From the NCBI RefSeq assembly GCF_946480385.1, contig NZ_CAMLJP010000076.1, positions 1 to 32,353 on the forward strand: a stretch of 32,353 nt of DNA, read 5' to 3'. The DNA comes from an uncultured Azospirillum sp. Lineage in GTDB: Bacteria; Pseudomonadota; Alphaproteobacteria; Azospirillales; Azospirillaceae. How positions within the stretch are numbered: the first letter of the stretch is position 1; every line of letters begins with the position of its first letter. Both the position numbers and the translations under genes were made by a program. Positions 1-8,342 of the stretch are shown here, one piece after another. A model generated the notes under the pieces. The model was given only the letters and a program-made list of their open reading frames with translations, ran no database searches and had not been told where the DNA came from.

Positions 1-656
1 GCAAGGACGATGGCGGCTGTTGCCCCGGCAACGGCACCGAGGGCGCCTGCGAGGGCGGGGCGCGCAAGCGTGATCGCGCTGCGACCGAGGGCGCGCTGCT
101 CGACGCTGCCAAGCTGGTGTTCGCCGAGCGCGGCTTCGACGCGGCGACGACGCGGGAGATCGCCGGGCGGGCCGGAGTCAACGAACAGCTGATCCAGCGC
201 TATTTCTCAGGAAAGAGCGGGCTGCTGCTGGCGGTGGTAGAGCGCTATTGGCGCGAAGAGTCAGGCGGCTGCGATCTGCCGCCGCCGCACGAGGATCTGG
301 AGACCGACCTCGCCCGTTTCCTGCACGCCCAGCTGAGGCACAGCTGGGAATGCCGCGACTTCACCCGCGTGGTGCTGGCCCGCGCCCTGGTCGATCAGGC
401 GGTGGCGGACGAGATGGCCCGCACACTGTCGCAGAGCCGCATCCCGTGCCTGCTGAGGCGGCTGGAAGGCTTCCGCGCACGCGGCGCCATTGCCGCCGAT
501 GCCGACCTCGCCAATGTGGCGGCCGGCATCGCGACGCTCAGCTTTGGGCTTGGCTTCCTCGATCAGGTGGTGTTCGGCCGCGACGATGCCGGCATCTGCG
601 CGATGGTCGGTACGCTGGCCCACACCATCGCCCACGGGCTGACGCCTCGCGGATAA
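1..656 (+). CDS. TetR/AcrR-family transcriptional regulator, 5' end outside window
   Basis: The frame is open from the first bases of the window to the TAA at 654-656, so the gene begins upstream. The helix-turn-helix typical of TetR regulators is visible: ALLDAAKLVFAERGFDAATT, then REIAGRAGVNEQLIQRYF, then SGKSGLL. The usual annotation trap is the GTG at 117, which would cut off the first helix of the DNA-binding domain; codons 63-116 clearly belong to it. The remaining ~150 residues are a variable ligand-binding domain with no recognisable substrate signature. The stretch upstream of the HTH (KDDGGCCPGNGTEGACEGG) is Gly/Cys-rich and may be a disordered N-terminus. The gene is convergent with the RarD-like permease, with only 3 bp between the stops, so it is not in the same transcript. 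Whether it controls that permease cannot be told from sequence. Confidence 0.85.
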   Translation, partial: KDDGGCCPGNGTEGACEGGARKRDRAATEGALLDAAKLVFAERGFDAATTREIAGRAGVNEQLIQRYFSGKSGLLLAVVERYWREESGGCDLPPPHEDLETDLARFLHAQLRHSWECRDFTRVVLARALVDQAVADEMARTLSQSRIPCLLRRLEGFRARGAIAADADLANVAAGIATLSFGLGFLDQVVFGRDDAGICAMVGTLAHTIAHGLTPRG

Positions 657-659
657 AAG

Positions 660-1586
660 TCACTCCGCGGCGGCGGCGGCGCGGGTGGTGCTGCGGTGGC
701 TGTGGACCGCGTCGGCGGTGAAGACGGCCAGCGCCACCCAGATGCAGGCGAAGGTGATGGCGTGGTTGCGGGTAAAGGCCTCGCCATAGACCAGCACGCC
801 CAGCAGAAGCTGCCCGGTCGGCCCGACATATTGCAGCAGCCCCATGGTGGTCAGGGTCAGGCGCGACGCGCCGATCATGAAAAGCACCAGCGGCACCGCC
901 GTCATCGGCCCGGCCAGCACCAGCAGCGTGCTCTCGCCCCAGCCATGTCCGAAGGCGCCGTCGCCGCCCAGCCACAGCAGATAGCCGAGCGCGGCCGGCA
1001 GCAGCAGGGCGGTTTCCACCAGCAACCCGATCACCGGATCGATCGCCGCCTTCTTGCGCACCAGGGCGTAGAAGCCGAAGGACAGGGCCAGCGACAGAGC
1101 GACCCAGGGCACGGTGCCATAGCTGACGACGAGGCTGCCGACGCCGGCCGTGGCGATGGCGACCGCCAGCATCCGGCCGCGGCTGAGCCGTTCATGCAGG
1201 AACAGCACGCCCAGCAGCACATTGATCAGTGGGTTGATGAAATATCCCAGGCTGGCCTCGACCAGCCGGCTGTTCACCACCGCCCAGATGAAGACGGTCC
1301 AGTTGACGGTGACCAACAGGGTGGTGACCACCAGGATGCCCAGCCGGCGCCAGTTGCCCACCGCCATGACGACGGCCGCCGGTCCGCGCGTCGCCAGCAC
1401 GATGGAGCCGACCAGCACGACCGTCCACACCACGCGGTGCGCGACGATCTCCACCGCCCCGACATCGCCCAGCGATTTGAAGAAGACCGGGTTGACCAGC
1501 CCCCAGATCAGGTATGAGGCCAGCGCCGCGACGAACGCCGCGGTTGTGGAGGTCGGGGCCTTGGCGGGCGGCGGGGTCTGAACCAT
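660..1586 (-). CDS. rarD: RarD-like EamA/DMT-family permease
   Basis: A 308-residue integral membrane protein of the drug/metabolite transporter superfamily. After a short Pro/Ala/Thr-rich start, the sequence AAFVAALASYLIWGLVNP followed by VFFKSL and EIVAHRVVWT is characteristic of RarD (the 'chloramphenicol-sensitive protein' group, about 295 residues in E. coli). The rest is about ten hydrophobic segments with two EamA-type halves, ending in an Ala-rich tail. RarD proteins act in the inner membrane; their natural substrate is poorly defined. The ATG at 1584-1586 is the only good start before the hydrophobic core. It has no strong Shine-Dalgarno sequence. A GCACA-N5-TGTGC dyad lies 13 bp upstream and could be an operator. 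Confidence 0.85.
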   Translation of the reverse strand: MVQTPPPAKAPTSTTAAFVAALASYLIWGLVNPVFFKSLGDVGAVEIVAHRVVWTVVLVGSIVLATRGPAAVVMAVGNWRRLGILVVTTLLVTVNWTVFIWAVVNSRLVEASLGYFINPLINVLLGVLFLHERLSRGRMLAVAIATAGVGSLVVSYGTVPWVALSLALSFGFYALVRKKAAIDPVIGLLVETALLLPAALGYLLWLGGDGAFGHGWGESTLLVLAGPMTAVPLVLFMIGASRLTLTTMGLLQYVGPTGQLLLGVLVYGEAFTRNHAITFACIWVALAVFTADAVHSHRSTTRAAAAAE

Positions 1587-1598
1587 ACCGTCCGTTTA

Positions 1599-1613
1599 GC
1601 ACATTGTTTGTGC
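1599..1613. promoter_or_regulatory. GCACA-N5-TGTGC dyad upstream of rarD
   Basis: Two perfect 5-bp inverted arms (1599-1603 and 1609-1613) separated by five bases lie immediately upstream of the rarD start at 1586. Position and symmetry fit a repressor operator; the adjacent TetR-type regulator is a candidate partner. No matching consensus is known to me, so this is a weak call. Confidence 0.3.
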
Positions 1614-1691
1614 AATCCGGCAGCGGGCCGCCGGGCATGGCGGGGCTGCGCGCCGGGCATCGCTTCTTGCCGCGCACTCCGTTCAGGCAAC

Positions 1692-1718
1692 AAAAAGCCC
1701 CGCCGGAGCGGGGCTTTT
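1692..1718 (-). terminator. Rho-independent terminator after grxD
   Basis: A perfect 11-bp stem (AAAAGCCCCGC at 1693-1703 with GCGGGGCTTTT at 1708-1718) around a CGGA loop. Read on the minus strand, the stem ends in a T run, 28 bp after the grxD stop. It is symmetric and could also stop transcription from the plus strand. Confidence 0.9.
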
Positions 1719-1745
1719 CTGTTCCGGCCTGGACCGGCGATGCCG

Positions 1746-2084
<339 letters not shown>

Positions 2085-2146
2085 GACTCGATAACCCTTC
2101 CGATTAGGCCCGGCGGTGCCGCGGCCTTGTCCGTTACGACTTGTGT

Positions 2147-2187
2147 TCAGGCGCCTTCCGGCATCCGTTCTCAGGCGCCTTCCGGCA
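2147..2187. repeat. Short tandem duplication of the bolA 3' end (17-bp units, 24-bp period)
   Basis: TCAGGCGCCTTCCGGCA occurs at 2147-2163 and again at 2171-2187. The second copy encodes the last codons and stop of bolA on the minus strand (PEGA-stop). The first copy, just after the stop, reads ATG CCG GAA GGC GCC TGA, so the tail and stop codon are duplicated. The period of 24 keeps frame. Confidence 0.85.
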
Positions 2188-2410
2188 CCGCGGTGGTCAG
2201 CGCCAGGGCATGCAGTTCGCCGCCCATCTTGCCCTGAAGGGACGCGTAGACCATCTGGTGCTGCTGCACCCGGCTCTTGCCCTTGAAGGTGGCGGAGGTG
2301 ACGAGCGCGGCATAGTGGTCGCCATCGCCCCGCAGGTCGGCGATCTCCACGATCGCGTCGGGGATGCCTTCCTTGATGAGCTTTTCGATCGTGGCGGCTT
2401 CCATCGCCAT
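2171..2410 (-). CDS. bolA: BolA/IbaG-family protein
   Basis: A 79-residue protein with the complete BolA fold: IEKLIKEGIPDAIVEIADLRGDGDHY at the start, the KGKSRVQQHQMVYASL helix in the middle and the GGELHALAL strand at the end. His67 is the invariant C-terminal histidine that ligates a [2Fe-2S] cluster shared with a CGFS glutaredoxin, and His32 in the GDGDHY loop is the other likely ligand. It resembles the short IbaG-type members more than E. coli BolA itself. GAGGA lies 8 bases before the ATG. It is the first gene of a two-gene unit with grxD, with its own likely promoter at 2468-2496. Expected role: cytosolic iron/Fe-S homeostasis together with GrxD. Confidence 0.93.
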   Translation of the reverse strand: MAMEAATIEKLIKEGIPDAIVEIADLRGDGDHYAALVTSATFKGKSRVQQHQMVYASLQGKMGGELHALALTTAVPEGA

Positions 2411-2467
2411 GGGTCCAGTCCTCGCTCTGTTCAGGATTGCCCCGCCCGGGCACGTGCTTCTCGAGAT

Positions 2468-2496
2468 AGATTAGGTATGGCCGGGCCGTTTGTCAT
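2468..2496 (-). promoter_or_regulatory. Likely sigma-70-type promoter of bolA-grxD
   Basis: On the minus strand ATGACA (2491-2496) is followed after 17 bases by TAATCT (2468-2473), giving a start near 2461 and a leader of about 50 nt to the bolA ATG at 2410. A perfect 16-bp palindrome lies 4 bp upstream of the -35 element. Confidence 0.5.
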
Positions 2497-2500
2497 CCAC

Positions 2501-2516
2501 CGGCAAATATTTGCCG
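2501..2516. promoter_or_regulatory. Perfect 16-bp palindrome beside the bolA promoter
   Basis: CGGCAAATATTTGCCG is its own reverse complement, with an AT core unusual in this GC-rich DNA. It sits in the 146-bp gap between the purB stop and the bolA start, 4 bp upstream of the proposed -35, which is a typical place for a dimeric regulator. It lacks a T run, so it is not a convincing terminator. Confidence 0.55.
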
Positions 2517-2556
2517 ATCTGCGGAAGACGCCGTAACGGCCCGTGCCATCAGCAGG

Positions 2557-3852
2557 TCACTCGCCGAAGACGCGCTTGAACACGGTGTCGACATGCTTGG
2601 TGTGGTAGGTCATGTCGAACATCGGCTCCAGCTTGTCGCGGCCGATATGCTTGGCGATGTCGGGGTCGGCCGACAGCAGATCCAGATAGTTGCCGCCCTT
2701 CTCCCACACCTGCATGGCGTTGCGCTGCACCGCCTTGTAGCTGTCCTCGCGGCTCATACCGGCCTGGGTCAGCGCCAGCAGGACGCGCTGCGAGAACACC
2801 AGCCCGCCCAGGTCGTCCAGGTTCTTCTGCATGCGCTCCGGATAGACCACCAGCTTTTCCATCATGCTGGTCAGGCGCACCAGGGCGAAATCCAGCGTGA
2901 CGGTGGCATCGGGGCCGATCATCCGCTCGACCGAGCTGTGGGAGATGTCGCGCTCGTGCCAGAGCGCGACGTTCTCCAGCGCCGGGACCACGGCGGAGCG
3001 CACGATGCGGGCCAGACCGGTCAGGTTTTCCGACAGGACCGGGTTGCGCTTGTGCGGCATCGCCGACGAGCCCTTCTGGCCGGGGTGGAAATATTCCTCC
3101 GCCTCGCGGACCTCGGTGCGCTGCAGGTGGCGGACTTCCGTCGCCAGATTCTCGATGCTCGACGCGATCACGCCCAGCACGGAGAAGAAGAAGGCGTGGC
3201 GGTCGCGCGGGATGACCTGGGTCGACACCGGCTCCACCGACAGGCCCAGCTTGGCGGCGACATGCTCCTCCACCCGCGGGTCGATGTTGGCGAAGGTGCC
3301 GACGGCGCCGGAGATGGCGCAGGTGGCGATGTCCTGGCGCGCCTGGACCAGACGCTCGCGCCCGCGGGCGAAGGCGGCGTAATGGCCGGCCAGCTTCAGG
3401 CCGAAGGTCGTCGGCTCGGCATGGATTCCGTGGCTGCGGCCGATGGTGACGGTGTTCTTGTGCTCATAAGCCCGGCGCTTCAGCGCGGCCAGCAGGGCGT
3501 CCATGTCGGCCAGCAGCAGGTCGGCGGCCTGGGTCATCTGCACGGCGAGGCAGGTGTCCAGCACGTCCGACGAGGTCATGCCCTGGTGGACGAAGCGGGC
3601 CTCGGGACCGACATATTCGGCGAGGTTGGTCAGGAAGGCGATGACGTCGTGCCGGGTCTCGCGCTCGATCTCGTCGATGCGGTCGATCTCCCACTTGCCG
3701 CGCTCCCACACCGCCTTGGCGGCGTCCTTCGGGATCACGCCCAGCTCGGCCTGCGCGTCGCAGGCGTGCGCCTCGATCTCGAACCAGATGCGGAAGCGGT
3801 TTTCCGGCTCCCAGATGCGGGCCATTTCGGGGCGGGTATAGCGGGGGATCAT
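2557..3852 (-). CDS. purB: Adenylosuccinate lyase
   Basis: A 431-residue enzyme of the fumarase/aspartase superfamily that removes fumarate from SAICAR and from adenylosuccinate, two steps of purine synthesis in the cytosol. Seen in order: MIPRYTRPEMARIWEPENRF at the start, the TSSDVLDT substrate loop (93-100), the catalytic-histidine region GRSHGIHAEPTTFG (138-151, His141), and the superfamily signature GSSAMPHKRNP (261-271) with the flexible-loop catalytic serine (Ser262/263). Length equals that of the Bacillus-type PurB. The open frame extends 130 codons upstream, but family homology begins at this ATG (3850-3852) and GGAGAG lies about 6 bases ahead of it. No terminator is evident before bolA. 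Confidence 0.97.
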   Translation of the reverse strand: MIPRYTRPEMARIWEPENRFRIWFEIEAHACDAQAELGVIPKDAAKAVWERGKWEIDRIDEIERETRHDVIAFLTNLAEYVGPEARFVHQGMTSSDVLDTCLAVQMTQAADLLLADMDALLAALKRRAYEHKNTVTIGRSHGIHAEPTTFGLKLAGHYAAFARGRERLVQARQDIATCAISGAVGTFANIDPRVEEHVAAKLGLSVEPVSTQVIPRDRHAFFFSVLGVIASSIENLATEVRHLQRTEVREAEEYFHPGQKGSSAMPHKRNPVLSENLTGLARIVRSAVVPALENVALWHERDISHSSVERMIGPDATVTLDFALVRLTSMMEKLVVYPERMQKNLDDLGGLVFSQRVLLALTQAGMSREDSYKAVQRNAMQVWEKGGNYLDLLSADPDIAKHIGRDKLEPMFDMTYHTKHVDTVFKRVFGE

Positions 3853-4279
3853 CGGCACTCTCCGGAGGATGCGGGCGCTGGGTCTCGGGCGCTGGGTCGG
3901 GGATGGCTTGCGGGTCTCAAAGCCACGCGCGCGCGACCATAGCGGTGCCGGTGGTCGTTTTAAAGCCTCACGATGCATCGCACCCGACCCGGCCCACGCG
4001 GCGGCCGGCTCCGGCATTAAACTTTGCGGCCGAATCGTTGCCTGCCAAAGGGAATCCACGCCTAAGGTTGAATGGACCGACTTTCCGCAGTTTCGCTGTC
4101 CGTTCGCCACGCCGCCAACCCGTGGCGATCCAAGGGAGAGGAAAACAGTCAAAGAGTCGCGCTGCAGTGGATTTGATTCGCTTGCAGTTGAATCGTTGCG
4201 AGCATTAAGCAACACTTGCACAGCGCATCGGGGCCGGCGCAAGCCCGCATCCGGAAAGCCTATCCGAAGGGAGCCCTTC
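3853..4279. other. 427-bp divergent intergenic region, purB / GGDEF-EAL gene
   Basis: This region separates two divergent genes and must hold both promoters, but no convincing -35/-10 pair was found on either strand. It contains a 13-bp direct repeat CGGGCGCTGGGTC (3872-3884 and 3886-3898, period 14) in the purB leader, a 10-bp palindrome CGATGCATCG (3971-3980) and a loose dyad GATTC-N10-GAATC (4175-4194). The frame of the downstream gene is open through this region, but that upstream translation shows no recognisable domain and is not taken as coding. Confidence 0.5.
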
Positions 4280-7200
4280 TTGTCCGACCCCGTCGTCGAA
4301 CTGGTCCGTGCGCCGTCGCGCTCGTCCGACGAGGCCCGGCTCTACCGCCTGCAGTTCCTGGCGTCGATGGCGCTGGTGTCGGCGCTCGTCCTCGGGCTTG
4401 GCTTCTATTTCGTCTGGCAGCATTGGGCCGACCTGGAGCATGACCTGCGCCAGAGCGAGGCGCGCTATCTCCAAGAGCAGCGTCAGGCCCTGATCCAGGA
4501 GGTGGAGAACGCGCAGTCCTATCTGGCCTACATGCGCTCGCGCGTCGAGCCGCTGCTGAAGGACCATCTGCGCACCCAGGTGAACGAGGCCTATGCCATC
4601 GCCCGCAGCGTCCATGACCGGGAACGGAACATCCTGCCCGAAGCGGCGGTGAAGGAGTCGATCAAGCAGACCCTGCGGCCGCTGCGCTTTTCCGGCGGTC
4701 GCGGCTACTACTTCATCCACGACATGAACGGCACCTCCGTGCTGATGCCGGTGGACCCGTCGCGGGAGGGGGCGCCGAAGGACGGGACGTCGCCCTCCGT
4801 CGTGCCCGACACGGCGGAGGATTCGGTCGTGGGCGAGCTTATGCGGGCGGCCCATGACCCCAACCGGCGCGGCTTCGCCCGTTATCGCGTGAGCCAGCCC
4901 GACGATCCGACGCAGACCGTCGATAAGCTGGCCTTCGTCCGCCTGTTCGAACCCTATGACTGGCTGATCGGCGCCAGCGATTCGCTGAGCGCCGTGGAGA
5001 CCAGGCTGCAGCATGAATCGCTGGATCGCCTGCGCGCCTTCCGGTTCGGCGAGACCGGCTTCATCGGCGTGCTGCGCCAGGACGGGCAGGTGCTGCTGTC
5101 GCCCACCGCCCCGGCGTCGGAGGGGATGAATGCCCGCGACCTGCCGTGGAAGACCGAGCGCGACATCGTCACCCGCATGCTGGAGCTGGGGCGCCAGGGC
5201 GGCGGCGAGCTGCGCTACGACTGGATCCATCCGGTCTCGGCTCGGCCGACGCCGAAGATGGCCTATGTCTCCGCTCCCAACGTCTGGGGCTGGATCCTGG
5301 TCGCGGGTTCCTACATCGACGATGTCGGCCGAGAGATGGAGGTCCGCCGGGCGGAGATCAGCCGCGGCGTCAACCAGCGGGTCTGGACCACGGTCGCCGT
5401 GCTGGGCGTGGCGCTGGCGGCCTCGGTCGGGGTGTCGTGGCTGGTCACCGGCTGGATCCGGCGCATCGTCGGCAGCTATCAGCTGCGGGTCCGGCACAGC
5501 GACAGCATGCTGCGCGAACGGGCCCGCCAGCTCTATCTCGCCAACTTCTTCATCGACCATGTGTCCGAGATCGTCGTGCTGGCCGATGCCGGGTTGCGCA
5601 TCGCCTACGTCAATCCCTTCGGCTGCAAGGCGCTGGGCGGAAGGCTGGACGATCTGGTGATGGGGCAGGCCGACCTGCTGAAGCGCTTTGCCGCGGAGGG
5701 CGAGGACGCGGCCAGCCATTACGAGACCGCCTATCTCACCGCCGACGGCCGCATGCTGGAGCTTGAGGTCACGGCCAGCCGCATCACCTATGAGGGCGAC
5801 GTCTATTACTCCGCCATCGCGCGAGACATCAGCGAGCGCAAGCGGGCGGAATGGCAGCTGCGGCTGTCGGCCAAGGTGTTCGACAACGCGGCGGAGGGCA
5901 TGTTCGTCGCCAACGAACACCGGCAGATCGTCGCCGCAAACGATGCCTTTTCCCGCATCACCGGCTATGGACGGGACGAGGTGCTCGGCCGCGGCCCGGA
6001 ATTCCTGCGCTCCGACCGCAACCCGCCGGATTTCTACGAGGAGCTTTGGGCGCAACTGCGTGCCGAAGGCCATTGGGCCGGCGAGATCTGGAGTACCCGC
6101 AAGAACGGCGAGGTGTTTCCGGAATGGCTGAGCGTCAAGCTGGTCAGGAACGAGGACGGCGCCGTCGCCAACTACATCGCCGCCTTCACCGACATCACCG
6201 AAACGCGCGCTCAGGAGGAGCGCATCCGCCATCTGGCGCAGTTCGACTTCCTGACCGACCTGCCCAACCGCTTCCTTCTGCGCGACCGGCTGGAGCGCGC
6301 GATCCTGGCCGCCGGGCGCCACGGCACCAAGGTGGGGCTGCTGTTCGTCGATCTCGACCGCTTCAAGACCATCAACGACAGCCTGGGCCATCAGGTCGGC
6401 GACGGACTTCTGCGTGAGGTGGCGGTGCGGCTGACCGGCACGGTGCGGGCCAGCGACACGGTCAGCCGGCAGGGCGGCGACGAGTTCATCATCCTCATCA
6501 GCGACATGGACAGCCCCGATGCCGGCGGCATCGTCGCGCGCAAAGTGCTGCACGCCCTGTCGGAAGCCTATCTGATCGACGGACATGAGCTGCAGGTCAC
6601 GCCGTCCATCGGCATCGCGGTCTATCCCGACGACGGCACCAGCATCGACGCGTTGCTGAAGAGCGCCGACATGGCGATGTACGCCGCCAAGGAGGCCGGG
6701 CGCGCGACCTACCAGTTCTTCACGCCGGAGCTGAACCGCCGCGCGTCGGATCGCATGTGGACCGAAAACAACCTGCGCCGCGCCTTGGCCAACAACGAAA
6801 TGGAGCTGCATTTCCAGCCGCAGTTCTCGCTGGACGACCGCCGGCTGGTCGGGGCGGAGGCGCTGGTGCGCTGGCGCCAGCCCGACGGCACGCTGATCAT
6901 GCCCGGCCAGTTCATTCCGGTGGCCGAGGATACCGGCCTGATCCTGCCGCTCGGCGACTGGGTGCTGGGCGAGGCCTGCCGCCGGGTGTCGGAACTGTTG
7001 CGCCACCGCGATCTGCTGATCGCCATCAACCTGTCGGCGGTGCAGGTGCGCCGCCCCGGATTGGCGGAGCGGGTGGCGGGCTGGCTGTCCGCTTACGGCG
7101 TCCCGCCGTCGGCGCTGGAGCTGGAGGTGACGGAAAGCGTCCTGATGGACGAGTCCGACGTGGTGTCCGAAACCTTCTCGCAGTTGCGCGAGATGGGCGT

Positions 7201-7552
7201 GCCGCTCGCCATCGACGATTTCGGGACCGGCTATTCCTCGCTGGCCTATCTGAAGCGCTTCAGGGTGGACAAGCTGAAGATCGACCGCAGCTTCGTCAGC
7301 GGTCTGCGCGCCGACGACCCGGACAGCGGCGCCATCGCCGAGGCGATCATCGGCATGGCGCGATCCTTGCGCATGCAGACGCTGGCCGAAGGGGTGGAGA
7401 CGGAGGAGCAGTACGACTGCCTCGCCGGCATGGGCTGCGACCAGTGCCAGGGCTATCTGCTGGGCCGCCCGATGCCCTACGAGGATTTCCTGGAGCTTGT
7501 CCGGCGCGATGCCGCCGCGTCCGAACTGCGGGTGGTGGAGGTGGTGGGCTAG
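4280..7552 (+). CDS. Membrane Cache-PAS-PAS-GGDEF-EAL cyclic-di-GMP enzyme
   Basis: A 1090-residue signalling protein. Membrane segments at about 26-48 and 369-391 enclose a periplasmic Cache-type sensor (note RGYYFIHDMNGTSVLMP, 141-157, and a second lobe near 255-345). Two PAS domains follow (about 420-520 and 530-640), then GGDEF (650-815) and EAL (830-1075). The diguanylate cyclase site GGDEF is intact (732-736), and an inhibitory I-site RASD (723-726) lies exactly five residues before it. The phosphodiesterase motifs are also intact: EAL 860-862, DDFGTGYSS 979-987, KID 1000-1002, AEGVE 1036-1040. Either or both activities are possible. The start is TTG at 4280: AAGGGAG lies 6 bases upstream and homology begins there, whereas the open frame reaches back to 3869. 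It is divergent from purB and has no operon partner. Confidence 0.93.
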   Translation: MSDPVVELVRAPSRSSDEARLYRLQFLASMALVSALVLGLGFYFVWQHWADLEHDLRQSEARYLQEQRQALIQEVENAQSYLAYMRSRVEPLLKDHLRTQVNEAYAIARSVHDRERNILPEAAVKESIKQTLRPLRFSGGRGYYFIHDMNGTSVLMPVDPSREGAPKDGTSPSVVPDTAEDSVVGELMRAAHDPNRRGFARYRVSQPDDPTQTVDKLAFVRLFEPYDWLIGASDSLSAVETRLQHESLDRLRAFRFGETGFIGVLRQDGQVLLSPTAPASEGMNARDLPWKTERDIVTRMLELGRQGGGELRYDWIHPVSARPTPKMAYVSAPNVWGWILVAGSYIDDVGREMEVRRAEISRGVNQRVWTTVAVLGVALAASVGVSWLVTGWIRRIVGSYQLRVRHSDSMLRERARQLYLANFFIDHVSEIVVLADAGLRIAYVNPFGCKALGGRLDDLVMGQADLLKRFAAEGEDAASHYETAYLTADGRMLELEVTASRITYEGDVYYSAIARDISERKRAEWQLRLSAKVFDNAAEGMFVANEHRQIVAANDAFSRITGYGRDEVLGRGPEFLRSDRNPPDFYEELWAQLRAEGHWAGEIWSTRKNGEVFPEWLSVKLVRNEDGAVANYIAAFTDITETRAQEERIRHLAQFDFLTDLPNRFLLRDRLERAILAAGRHGTKVGLLFVDLDRFKTINDSLGHQVGDGLLREVAVRLTGTVRASDTVSRQGGDEFIILISDMDSPDAGGIVARKVLHALSEAYLIDGHELQVTPSIGIAVYPDDGTSIDALLKSADMAMYAAKEAGRATYQFFTPELNRRASDRMWTENNLRRALANNEMELHFQPQFSLDDRRLVGAEALVRWRQPDGTLIMPGQFIPVAEDTGLILPLGDWVLGEACRRVSELLRHRDLLIAINLSAVQVRRPGLAERVAGWLSAYGVPPSALELEVTESVLMDESDVVSETFSQLREMGVPLAIDDFGTGYSSLAYLKRFRVDKLKIDRSFVSGLRADDPDSGAIAEAIIGMARSLRMQTLAEGVETEEQYDCLAGMGCDQCQGYLLGRPMPYEDFLELVRRDAAASELRVVEVVG

Positions 7553-7577
7553 ACTCGGTCTCCACCTGTATTGCCCA

Positions 7578-8336
7578 TCACCCGTACCGCAGCAGCCTTG
7601 TCCCATTCGCCTTCAGCCACGCCCGCGGCCACTCCACGCCGGTGCCGTCCGTCAGGCTGGCGCACAGCGCCCAGAAGCGCGGGGAGTGGTTCATCTCGCG
7701 CAGATGCGCCACCTCATGCCCGACGACATAGTCGAGCACCGGCTCCGGCGTCAGAATCAGGCGCCAGGAGAAGGACAGCCGGCCGGTCGACGAGCAGCTG
7801 CCCCAGCGGCTCTTGGTATCGCGGATGGTGACCGCAGCGACGCGGGCGCCGATGGTCGCGGCCTTCAGCCGGGCGCGGGTCGCCAGTTCGCGCTTGGCCT
7901 CGGCGGTCAGGAAATCGCGGATGCGGCGGGCGATGTGCTCCGGCTGGCCGCCGACCAGCAGGGTGCCGTCCTCGATCCGGGTTGCGCCACGCAGGGCCGG
8001 GTCATGCCGGATGACATGCTCGACGCCGAGATAGGGGACGCTGGCGCCGTCGGCGAAGGGCAGGGAGGGTGGCATCGCCGCCAGCCGCGCCCGCAGCCAG
8101 CCGTCATGCCGTCCGACGAACTGGCGGGCATCGGTTTCCGACACGCCGACCGGCACCACCACCTGGACCAGCCCGCGGCCGGGATCGACGCGCAGGGTCA
8201 TGCGGGTGGCGCGCGCGCTCTCCCGCAACTCCAGCGGCATCGGCAGGCCGGAAATCTCCAGCGCCCGCGGCGGCTGGGGCGGTCGGGCGGCGGATCGCTT
8301 GCGGCGACGGGACGGGGCGGGGCGGCGTTGCACCAT
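7578..8336 (-). CDS. YgjP/SprT-like zinc metallopeptidase (M48-type fold)
   Basis: A 252-residue soluble protein with a basic, Pro/Arg-rich first 24 residues and the conserved YgjP-like domain: SRWGSCSSTGRLSFSWRLIL (176-195) leads to the zinc motif HEVAH (207-211), with the third ligand probably His217 in NHSPRFW. Proteins of this family are annotated as M48 or SprT-like metallopeptidases; the substrate is unknown. All three histidines are present, so activity is expected. No Shine-Dalgarno sequence precedes the ATG, but TATAAG lies exactly 6 bases upstream on the minus strand, suggesting a leaderless transcript. The gene is convergent with the GGDEF-EAL gene (25 bp between stops) and divergent from the hybrid kinase at 8607. 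Confidence 0.88.
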   Translation of the reverse strand: MVQRRPAPSRRRKRSAARPPQPPRALEISGLPMPLELRESARATRMTLRVDPGRGLVQVVVPVGVSETDARQFVGRHDGWLRARLAAMPPSLPFADGASVPYLGVEHVIRHDPALRGATRIEDGTLLVGGQPEHIARRIRDFLTAEAKRELATRARLKAATIGARVAAVTIRDTKSRWGSCSSTGRLSFSWRLILTPEPVLDYVVGHEVAHLREMNHSPRFWALCASLTDGTGVEWPRAWLKANGTRLLRYG

Positions 8337-8342
8337 GGGCGT

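Noticed and set aside
2501..2516. Palindrome as a purB terminator
   Set aside because: It has an AT-rich centre, no loop and no T run, so an operator is more likely.
4006..4027. Sigma-54 promoter (CGGCATTAAACTTTGC)
   Set aside because: The GG and GC elements are 11 rather than 10 bases apart and the flanks do not match the consensus.
3869..4279. 137-codon N-terminal extension of the GGDEF-EAL protein
   Set aside because: No recognisable domain or ribosome site at the upstream start, while AAGGGAG and homology support TTG 4280.
4205..7606. 1133-codon open frame antisense to the GGDEF-EAL gene
   Set aside because: It is a mirror of a high-GC coding sequence; its translation is His/Gln/Arg/Ala-rich with no domain, while the sense strand has complete motifs.
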